A stretch of DNA of 64,000 nucleotides. It comes from Solimonas aquatica. Lineage in GTDB: Bacteria > Pseudomonadota > Gammaproteobacteria > Nevskiales > Nevskiaceae. The notes under the pieces were generated by a model. That model worked only from the letters and a program-made list of their open reading frames with translations. It was not told the DNA's origin and ran no database searches. Shown here piece by piece: positions 58,001 to 64,000 of the stretch; the first letter of the stretch is position 1, and each line of letters opens with the position of its first letter. The DNA lies in contig NZ_FOFS01000006.1 of NCBI RefSeq assembly GCF_900111015.1, forward strand, positions 151,179-215,178, read 5' to 3'. The translations under genes were made by a program, and so were the position numbers.

Positions 58001-58527
58001 TCGTGCGCGAGGTGGCGCTGACCCTGGCGCGGCTGATGGCCTACAAGGACGAGTACGAGGTGGCGCGCCTGTACACCGACGGCACCTTCATGCGCCGCAT
58101 CCACGCGCAGTTCGGCGGCGACTTCAAGCTGGACTTCCATCTCGCTCCGCCCATGCTGCCGGGCCACGACGCTTCCGGCCGCCCGAAGAAGCGCCGCTTC
58201 GGCGGCTGGTGGACGTATCCGCTGTTCCGTCTGCTGGCGCCGCTGAAGGTGCTGCGCGGCACGCCCTTCGATCCCATCGGCTACTTCCCGGAGCGGCGCC
58301 TGGAGCGCCAGCTGATCGAGCGCTACCGCGCGCTGATCGAACAAGTGCTCGCCAAGCTCGACGCCGCGCGCCTGCCGGCGGCCATCGAACTGGCGCGCGC
58401 CGCCAGCGAGATCCGCGGCTACGGTCCGGTGAAGCTGGCCGCCCTGGCCGCCTACGAGACGCGCCTGCAGACGCTGCTCGCGGCCTTCGAACAGCCCACC
58501 GCGCCACCGCACTACCGCGCCGCCTGA
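55042..58527 (+). CDS. Indolepyruvate ferredoxin oxidoreductase, fused subunits
   Basis: A 1161-residue fused 2-oxoacid oxidoreductase. The N-terminal pyruvate-oxidoreductase domains include GYISGYRGSPLGVYD and AVAGDDHGGKSS. TPP-domain motifs follow (GGIGCHGLAAVVMDR and GDGTYSHSG). A ferredoxin-type segment has CEGCGDCSVQSNC from about residue 635, then CNKDYSCIKGFCPS. The gamma domain is NILVGGIGGTGVLTIGALLG (about 722-741), and a C-terminal DUF6537-type domain follows. It decarboxylates an aryl-2-oxoacid to the acyl-CoA, reducing ferredoxin. The aerobic, fused form is typical of proteobacteria. I chose the ATG at 55042, where the conserved sequence begins. Confidence 0.93.
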   Translation: MTKSVTTLDDKYLQAGGRVFMNSNQALVRLPLDQARRDRAAGLKTAGYISGYRGSPLGVYDSNLWGAQKLLDEHNIRFRAGLNEELAVSAIRGTQELQWFGKSEFEGVFGLWYGKGIGVDRACESLKLGNFEGASAKGGFLAVAGDDHGGKSSDSAHQSEHTLIAAMLPVLYPATIGEIIEFGLLGWAMSRYSGCYVGLKTITDTLDLSGTVELPDPYRRYVNPADIELPPEGLNLRPNLPPLVEEDWLVNKRLPAATAFARANGIDRTIFDGERRTLSIISAGKAYLDVRQALSDLGLDEDTCARLGLRLHKPGLIWPMDPQGIRNFARGSQAVLVIEEKRPVMEDQIARALYTLDAAERPALAGKQDLQGAPLLSSVGELSVPQARRAIATLLDQLGLHDARVAAQLAQYRELESRALSLGSGTVRPAYFCSGCPHNTSTRLPEGSRAMGGIGCHGLAAVVMDRQTMQFMPMGHEGSPWVSVSQFVDTPHMFQNMGDGTYSHSGVLAIRASVAAKANITYKVLYNDAVAMTGGQPVEQSITPVDMVRQLLSEGVRPVYLVSDHPEQYDQRQMPANSGLRHRDELDALQRELRELKGVSGIVYEQTCATEKRRRRKRGLTADPDQRIFINPDVCEGCGDCSVQSNCISIEPLETEFGRKRKIDQSTCNKDYSCIKGFCPSFVSVTGAKIVARSSGDPQRLQALIAALPAPPLAAMDARGYNILVGGIGGTGVLTIGALLGMAAHLDHKGCTVLDMTGMAQKGGAVTSHIRLGPTPAGIYTSRLSEGMTDLMLACDLIVGSGAGVLKTIKPGHTAAILNRDVAPTGDFQSNKNIDLGEARMRSAIMAAIDGGPVFEVHASRLATQLTGDSIGTNVFMLGYAAQKGLLPLSVPAIQEAIRLNGTFVEGNLRTFALGRLAAHDPEALAAELQSSAEQIVPLETVDDVLASRMRLLTAYQNAPYAQRYHDFISRVRQRVAALKLPEGERFVREVALTLARLMAYKDEYEVARLYTDGTFMRRIHAQFGGDFKLDFHLAPPMLPGHDASGRPKKRRFGGWWTYPLFRLLAPLKVLRGTPFDPIGYFPERRLERQLIERYRALIEQVLAKLDAARLPAAIELARAASEIRGYGPVKLAALAAYETRLQTLLAAFEQPTAPPHYRAA

Positions 58528-58589
58528 GGCGGCGCTGCCAGGCGCCGCCCCGCAATCTTCACCGACTCATCTTCTTCAAGGATCAGAGC

Positions 58590-59351
58590 ATGCAACTCAA
58601 GGACATCGCCGCCGTGATCACCGGCGGCAGCTCGGGCCTCGGCGCCGCCACCGCGGAACTGCTGGCCAGCCAGGGCGCGCGCGTCACCCTCTTCGACATG
58701 AACGAGGAGGCCGGCCAGGCGCAGGCGGCCCGGATCGGCGGCCTGTTCAAGAAGGTGAATGTCACCGATGCCGCCAGCGTCGCCGAGGCCCTCGACGCCG
58801 CGCAGGAAAAGCATGGCGTGGCGCGTGTGCTGGTGAACTGCGCCGGCATCGTGATCGGCGCCAGGACCGTGGGTCGTGAAGCCACGCCGCATCCGCTCGA
58901 TCAGTTCCGCAAGGTGATCGAGGTGAACCTGATCGGCAGCTTCAACTGCATCGCGCAGTTCGCGGCGCGCCTGTCCAGGGCCGAGCCCCTGGGCGAGGAG
59001 CGCGGCGTGATCGTCAACACCGCCAGCGTCGCCGCCTTCGACGGCCAGATCGGCCAGGCCGCCTACGCCGCCTCCAAGGGCGGCGTGGTGGGCATGACCC
59101 TGCCCATCGCCCGCGATCTGGCGCAGTCCGGCATCCGCGTGGTGACCATCGCGCCCGGCATCTTCTGGACGCCGATGATGGCCGGCATGCCCAAGGACGT
59201 GCAGGACTCGCTGGGCAAGCAGGTGCCCTTCCCCTCGCGTCTGGGCAAGCCCGAGGAATACGCGCAGATGGTGCAGAGCATCGTGAACAACCCCATGCTC
59301 AACGGCGAAACCATACGTTTGGATGGCGCCATCCGCATGCCGCCGCGCTGA
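58590..59351 (+). CDS. SDR oxidoreductase, 3-hydroxyacyl-CoA dehydrogenase (HSD10) type
   Basis: A 253-residue short-chain dehydrogenase. NAD motif [20 protein letters not shown]-equivalent NCAGIVIG, catalytic Ser in [10 protein letters not shown] and YAASKGG (Y-x3-K). The stretch [15 protein letters not shown] and the overall length match the HSD17B10-like branch that oxidises 3-hydroxyacyl-CoAs, including branched ones. It starts 62 bp after the oxidoreductase gene and is followed 37 bp later by the NMO-like gene, apparently one operon. A longer frame running back into the previous gene is not used. Confidence 0.92.
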   Translation: MQLKDIAAVITGGSSGLGAATAELLASQGARVTLFDMNEEAGQAQAARIGGLFKKVNVTDAASVAEALDAAQEKHGVARVLVNCAGIVIGARTVGREATPHPLDQFRKVIEVNLIGSFNCIAQFAARLSRAEPLGEERGVIVNTASVAAFDGQIGQAAYAASKGGVVGMTLPIARDLAQSGIRVVTIAPGIFWTPMMAGMPKDVQDSLGKQVPFPSRLGKPEEYAQMVQSIVNNPMLNGETIRLDGAIRMPPR

Positions 59352-59382
59352 ACTGCGCCGCACTTTTCTGCCAGGACTTTAA

Positions 59383-60366
<984 letters not shown>

Positions 60367-60402
60367 ACGCTTGCGGGTGGCGATGCGCCACCTGCCGTAT
60401 CA

Positions 60403-60436
60403 GCGCCGGACGCCGCTGCGTCCGGCGCCTTGTTTT
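60403..60436 (+). terminator. Rho-independent terminator after the NMO-like gene
   Basis: An 11-bp perfect stem (60403-60413 with 60418-60428, loop CGCT) is followed by CTTGTTTTT. A second, smaller hairpin (GGTGGCG/CGCCACC at 60376-60392) lies just before it. Confidence 0.85.
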
Positions 60437-60516
60437 TGGCGCCCGCAATGAGACGCCGTTCAAATGGCGCAAAGCGACGCGCCGTTTTGCGTGATCCCCG
60501 TCGCTAACATGGGACG

Positions 60517-61026
60517 ATGCCCCATGCTGACCCGATCTCCCTCGCCACAGGCTGCTTCTTCCTGACAGTTGCGCTGCTGCAGCGGCCCGAGCCCTCGCTG
60601 CTCATGCATATCGACACGCTGCGCGAAGCCCTGGTGCGGGCGCGGGATGTCGGGGTCTACCACGTCGAAGCCATTGCCGTGCTGCCCGACCATCTGCATG
60701 GCCTGTTCTCGCTGCCGCCCGATGCGGAAGCGGCCGAGGCACGCTGGCAGCGCATCAAGGCCGCCATCCTGCAGGGCCTGCCCGGCGATGCCGATCCGCG
60801 CCGGCCCAGCGCCATCTGCCAGTACCAGCTGCGTGAGCACGCGATCCGCGACCCCAGTGATTTCCAGCGCCTGATCGACTACATCCACTTCAATCCGGTC
60901 AAGCACGCGCTGGCCGCGCGCGCCGCCGACTGGCCGCATTCCACCTTCAAGCTGCACCTGGCGCGCGGCGCCTACAGCGCCGACTGGCAGGCCTGCGCGC
61001 AGGTGCGCGCGATGAATCTGGAGTGA
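60517..61026 (+). CDS. REP-associated tyrosine transposase (RAYT)-like protein, degenerate
   Basis: A 169-residue Y1 transposase-family protein. The HUH-type metal site is in VLPDHLHGLFSLPP, and the catalytic Tyr in RLIDYIHFNPVKHAL, followed by AADWPHSTFKLHLARGAY, a RAYT signature. The WQxRFWEH box that precedes the Tyr in most RAYTs is altered (AICQYQLREH) and the basic linker before it is shortened. RAYTs mobilise REP palindromes; I see no clear REP pair at its ends. It may be a decaying or domesticated copy. It faces the DUF3228 gene 10 bp away. Confidence 0.82.
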   Translation: MPHADPISLATGCFFLTVALLQRPEPSLLMHIDTLREALVRARDVGVYHVEAIAVLPDHLHGLFSLPPDAEAAEARWQRIKAAILQGLPGDADPRRPSAICQYQLREHAIRDPSDFQRLIDYIHFNPVKHALAARAADWPHSTFKLHLARGAYSADWQACAQVRAMNLE

Positions 61027-61036
61027 GCCGGCCGGC

Positions 61037-61591
61037 TCAACGCCAGTTGGCGTTGCACTCCCAGAATGCCACGCTGCGCCGGTAAGCCTCGCGATCCAGG
61101 GCCACGCCGGAGCCGCCTTCTTCCACGCCCAGGGCATTGCGCAGCATGGTGATCGGCGCCATCGGAATCTCTTCCGGCTCGGCGGTGTACAAGCAGCCGA
61201 CCACGCCCCAGTCGGCCTTGATCTTCTCGCCCTCTTTCGCCAGCTGCTCGCGGCTGTAGAGGATGGCGATCAGGTAACGGGCCACCGGCGCCTGCACGCC
61301 CTCGAACCAGCGCACCAGCACCGGCAGCTCGGCGGGATTGCGCGCCTCGTAGGCGCTGCGCAGCAGATGGCGGTTGTCCGCGGTGATCGGCACCGTGAGG
61401 CAGCGCGTGGTGGTCCAGTTGCGATGCACCTGCAGCTTGCAGAACGGCGCATAGCCGTCGAGCACTTTCAGCGGCGCCTGCGTGTTGAGATGGCGCTCGA
61501 ATTCTTCCGCGCTGCAATCCTGGATGGTGTTGGCACGCGGCTGCTTGGGAAACAGCCGGCCGCGGGCAAAGGGCGTGAGAACGATGGACAC
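61037..61591 (-). CDS. DUF3228 family protein
   Basis: A 184-residue soluble protein that fits the DUF3228 family. Recognisable parts are IVLTPFARGRLFPKQP, NTIQDCSAEEFERHL, ARYLIAILYSREQLAKEGE and ADWGVVGCLYTAEPEEIPMAPITMLRNALG. The catalytic function is unknown. No export or membrane signal is seen. It appears as a single gene between the RAYT gene and the operon that ends at 61649. Confidence 0.75.
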   Translation of the reverse strand: MSIVLTPFARGRLFPKQPRANTIQDCSAEEFERHLNTQAPLKVLDGYAPFCKLQVHRNWTTTRCLTVPITADNRHLLRSAYEARNPAELPVLVRWFEGVQAPVARYLIAILYSREQLAKEGEKIKADWGVVGCLYTAEPEEIPMAPITMLRNALGVEEGGSGVALDREAYRRSVAFWECNANWR

Positions 61592-61648
61592 GGTTGCGAA
61601 GCGATGAGCAAAAGGGCCGCTACGCTAACACTTCCCGCGCCGGCTTCG

Positions 61649-61981
61649 TCAGGCCTGCAGGCGCGGCCCGCAGACCTCGTAGACCGAGGCAATCACGCCG
61701 GCGGTGTCGATGGCCTCGCTCATCTGCAGGCCGCCGCCGGCGGCCGCATCGCGCAGCTGCTGCAGCAGGCCCGGCAGATCCTCGGTTTCCAGCTCGTAGA
61801 TTGCGGCGTAGGGATGCGCGGAGGCCTCGACCAGATTGTGTGCCAGACGCAGGCGCTGCGCGGCGACGAAGCCGGGCAGGCGCAGCACCTCGGGCAGATG
61901 CACTTGCTGGTACCAGTGGTTGTACTCGGCTTCGCGACCGGGCACCGGTGCGCTCAGCACCACCATCCTGTATTGCGCCAT
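61649..61981 (-). CDS. Small dimeric alpha/beta-barrel protein (DUF4286-like)
   Basis: A 110-residue protein of the ferredoxin-like dimeric barrel type: YRMVVLSAPVPGREAEYNHWY with HLPEVLRLPGFVAAQRLRL is typical of EthD/DUF4286-like catabolic proteins. YAAIYELETEDLPGLLQQL is the second half. The start at 61981 has AGGAG upstream. It is the last gene of a four-gene minus-strand set (SDR, SnoaL-like, phosphotransferase, this). The function is unknown; relatives occur in aromatic and polyketide pathways. Confidence 0.77.
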   Translation of the reverse strand: MAQYRMVVLSAPVPGREAEYNHWYQQVHLPEVLRLPGFVAAQRLRLAHNLVEASAHPYAAIYELETEDLPGLLQQLRDAAAGGGLQMSEAIDTAGVIASVYEVCGPRLQA

Positions 61982-61994
61982 CTTGCGCTCCTCT

Positions 61995-63293
61995 TCAATG
62001 CTGCTGCGGCCGCGCGCCGCGCTGAAATGCGCCCAGCACCGCGCCGAAGTCGCGGCTCTGCCAGAGATGCAGCAGGGTGCTGAGCATGCGCAGCTGCGTG
62101 CGCGGCGCCTCCTGCCGCAGCAAGCGCGCATCCTGCGGACCTTGCAGCGCGCCCAGTTCCGGCAGCAGGGCTTTCAGATAGGCCGGCGCATCGAGCAGCC
62201 AGTTCATGCCCATGAAGGCGGCGTACAGATACAGCGGCTGGCGCAGCGCGGCGAGCGTGAGCCGCGCCCCGCCGCTGCGCGCGTACTCGTCCACGAAAGT
62301 CTCCAGCAGCTCGTCCTCGTGCGCGTCCCAGAACGCCGGCGGCGCGGCGCTGAGCGCGCCCCACAGCGCCATGGCCAGATGCATCCGCCCGACGCAGCCC
62401 CAGTCCATGAGGCCGCAGTGCAGCGCGCCGTGCTCGCGCCAGAACCAGGCATTGTCGATGTTGGCGTTCCAGTGGCAGAGCGCGATGGCCGGCGCATCGT
62501 CCTGCAGGGCCTTCTTGATCGCGCCTTCCGCGGCGGCGAACTGCGCCACTTCCTCGCGCAGGCGCGCGATGAAGGCCGGCGCGCGGATGTTCTGGGCCAG
62601 CAGCTGCGGACCGTCCTGCGCGAACTGCGCATAACGGTCCACGCGCCGCTGCAGCTGCGCGGCGCCGTAGGGCGCGCGCTCGCCCACCGAGAGCCGCGCC
62701 GGGTCGAAGGCAAACTCCCGGTTCACACGGGCTGGCAGCAGCCCGGCCTGCTGGGTGCCGGCCAGGCGCGCCAGGGCGACGAGGATGGCGCGGTAATGCG
62801 CCAGCGGCTCCGGCAACTGCTCGTCGAGACACTTCTGATACTGCGGCTCGATGCCCTGCGCGCCAAAGGCGATGCGCTGCGTGATCAGGATGCCGCTGCC
62901 GGAGGCCTGATGAAAATCCGCGAAGTGACAGACCGGCACCGCAATCGGAAACGCCGGTGCGCGCGACAGCTGCGCCAGACGCACTTCCGCTGCCATCTGG
63001 CTGCGGCCCTGATCGCGGATGGGATCGTCGAAGTCGCGCGAGAACTTCACGAACAGCGCCTCGTGCAAGCCCGGCTCGGGGCGCGCATAACGCAGCGCCA
63101 GCAGAAGCTTGCGGCCGGTGCTGCCGCCGGCACATTCCTGACACTGCGTGATTTCGCGCACGGCGTTGTCGGCAGCCAGCACGCCGCTGAGCTGGAAGGC
63201 GCGCGTGAGAAACGCCGCACCGGCTTCACGCAGGGTCTGCGCATCGGCGGGAAACTCCAGCCACAGCGCGTCGCCGCGAAACCAGGCACTCAT
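61995..63293 (-). CDS. Aminoglycoside phosphotransferase-like kinase fold protein
   Basis: A 432-residue protein with a kinase-like (APH) fold. The catalytic loop reads LCHWNANIDNAWFW, with Asp and Asn in the expected places although His-Gly-Asp is changed to His-Trp-Asn. The metal motif is LMDWGCVGRMHLAM. The N-terminal lobe has LLALRYARPEPGLHEALFVKFSRD with the ATP lysine. Such proteins in catabolic clusters resemble acyl-CoA or alcohol phosphotransferases rather than drug resistance enzymes. The substrate is unknown. It lies 13 bp from the DUF4286-like gene and 7 bp from the SnoaL gene. Confidence 0.8.
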   Translation of the reverse strand: MSAWFRGDALWLEFPADAQTLREAGAAFLTRAFQLSGVLAADNAVREITQCQECAGGSTGRKLLLALRYARPEPGLHEALFVKFSRDFDDPIRDQGRSQMAAEVRLAQLSRAPAFPIAVPVCHFADFHQASGSGILITQRIAFGAQGIEPQYQKCLDEQLPEPLAHYRAILVALARLAGTQQAGLLPARVNREFAFDPARLSVGERAPYGAAQLQRRVDRYAQFAQDGPQLLAQNIRAPAFIARLREEVAQFAAAEGAIKKALQDDAPAIALCHWNANIDNAWFWREHGALHCGLMDWGCVGRMHLAMALWGALSAAPPAFWDAHEDELLETFVDEYARSGGARLTLAALRQPLYLYAAFMGMNWLLDAPAYLKALLPELGALQGPQDARLLRQEAPRTQLRMLSTLLHLWQSRDFGAVLGAFQRGARPQQH

Positions 63294-63300
63294 GCGCGCC

Positions 63301-63732
63301 TCAGGCCTGCGGCGGCGGCTGCATCTCGACCAGCAGGCGCGTAAGCTTGAGCGCCGCGATGCGCCACTGCCCTTCGCGACGCACCCAGCGCTCGTGATAG
63401 TGACCGTAGCCGCTCATGCCCGCGCCATTGGCGAAGATCAGACGGTCCTGCAGCGCCCAGATCGCGCGCGCCTCGTCGCCCTCGATCTCGATTTCCGGCG
63501 CGTGGACCTGATGCACGGTGCGCGCCGATTCGATGGAAGCCCGCACCCGCGCCAGCGCCGCCTCGCGGCCCTGAATCACGGGAATGCCGGTGCCTTCGCT
63601 GATGTCGAGCTGATAGTCCTCGGTGAGCAGCGCCGCATAGGCCGGCCAGTTCTTGCTGTCCAGGTAACGGCACATGCGCGCCTTGGCTTCGCACAGCGCA
63701 AGATAGTCCCGCTGACGCTGCAGCTCGTTCAT
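63301..63732 (-). CDS. SnoaL-like / NTF2 fold protein
   Basis: A 143-residue protein with the cone-shaped NTF2/SnoaL fold: RMCRYLDSKNWPAYAALLTEDYQLD, then GREAALARVRASIE, ARAIWALQDRLIF, GHYHERWVRREGQWRIAALKLTRLL. Members are isomerases, dehydratases, cyclases or beta subunit-like proteins of oxygenases. The pocket residues Asp and His typical of ketosteroid isomerase cannot be confirmed. It lies between the SDR and phosphotransferase genes of the same operon. Confidence 0.85.
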   Translation of the reverse strand: MNELQRQRDYLALCEAKARMCRYLDSKNWPAYAALLTEDYQLDISEGTGIPVIQGREAALARVRASIESARTVHQVHAPEIEIEGDEARAIWALQDRLIFANGAGMSGYGHYHERWVRREGQWRIAALKLTRLLVEMQPPPQA

Positions 63733-63760
63733 CGGCTCATGCTCCTGAGGTTGATGGGGT

Positions 63761-64000
63761 TCAGCTCAGCGACCAGCCGCCATCCACGGCCAGCACCTGA
63801 TTGCTCACGCGCCCTGCGGCGGGCGTGGCGAAGTACAGCACCGCCGCGCCGATGTCGCTCGGCTCGCAGCGGCCCAGCGGCGGCGCGCGCCGCGCCGGAC
63901 CTTCGGCGGGCGGGCCCTTGGCGGCGATGGCGCCGGGCGTGATCACGCCGCCGGGCAGCACGGTGTTGACGGTGATGGCGTGCTCGGCGAGATCCAGGGC
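63761..64000 (-). CDS. Short-chain dehydrogenase/reductase, C-terminal part (truncated by window)
   Basis: Only the last 79 codons are in the window. Residues AEHAITVNTVLPGGVITPGA, EPSDIGAAVLYFATPAAGRVSNQVLAVDGGW are the conserved end of an SDR protein. The NAD-binding motif and catalytic Tyr lie beyond 64000. The gene appears to head the operon with SnoaL-like, phosphotransferase and DUF4286-like genes. Confidence 0.85.
   Translation of the reverse strand, partial: ALDLAEHAITVNTVLPGGVITPGAIAAKGPPAEGPARRAPPLGRCEPSDIGAAVLYFATPAAGRVSNQVLAVDGGWSLS

Noticed and set aside
54730-58512. Very long minus-strand open frame opposite the indolepyruvate oxidoreductase gene
   Set aside because: GC-rich codon bias keeps the opposite frame open. 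The translation is low-complexity (His/Gln/Ala/Arg-rich) with no domain, while the plus strand encodes a clear enzyme.

Overview
The window looks like a high-GC gammaproteobacterial chromosome segment. The DUF1820 gene, the liu-type leucine operon, the proteobacterial hup/hox hydrogenase gene order and the many lipid or steroid-type catabolic genes would fit a Nevskiales/Solimonadaceae-like organism. That placement is inference from gene content; no rRNA or other marker is present. I saw no tRNA, rRNA, CRISPR array, prophage or plasmid function.

Region A (about 0.1-6.2 kb) holds a DUF1820 gene, a TetR regulator and a divergent minimal leucine/isovalerate operon: liuA (isovaleryl-CoA dehydrogenase), liuB and liuD (the two methylcrotonyl-CoA carboxylase subunits).

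Region B (about 6.2-25.3 kb, all on the minus strand) is a dual [NiFe]-hydrogenase island. Reading along the minus strand, the first unit encodes a membrane-bound, O2-tolerant group 1d hydrogenase. It comprises a Tat-signal small subunit with the six-cysteine proximal cluster, the large subunit, cytochrome b, and the maturation genes hupD, F, G, H, I, J and K plus hypA and hypB. A stray HigA-like helix-turn-helix gene sits inside it. The unit continues into two NtrC-type regulators (HoxA/HupR family) and a small zinc-ribbon protein. A second unit encodes a cytoplasmic group 2a ('cyanobacterial' HupSL / mycobacterial Huc type) hydrogenase, followed by a four-cysteine HiPIP-like protein, a MITE-like repeat, an OmpW-type porin, the matching HupW protease and a 108-residue unknown. 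A second, nearly identical OmpW gene follows. The promoters of hupS(2a) and of this last ompW share a -24/-12 sigma-54 core and a 17-bp upstream palindromic element at the same distance (105-108 bp). This points to one H2-linked regulon that includes outer-membrane porins.

Region C (about 25.5-38 kb) is mixed: hemerythrin, TetR, a TonB-dependent receptor, a VOC protein, a two-domain carboxymuconolactone-decarboxylase-like protein overlapped by a 70-residue gene, GST, an acyl-CoA ligase, an exported alpha/beta hydrolase, LysR and a periplasmic PQQ dehydrogenase.

Region D (about 38-64 kb) resembles a CoA-thioester catabolic island for a bulky hydrophobic substrate. It holds a TonB receptor, Rieske oxygenase and ferredoxin, a paired acyl-CoA dehydrogenase, a KstD-like flavoprotein, an acyl-CoA ligase, a MaoC-type hydratase, an AcuI-like reductase, an aldo-keto reductase, an amidohydrolase, VOC proteins, a fused indolepyruvate ferredoxin oxidoreductase, SDRs and a nitronate monooxygenase-like protein. 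Decay is visible: a frameshifted DUF3237 gene, a VOC gene with an internal deletion and a degenerate RAYT transposase. The window ends inside an SDR gene.
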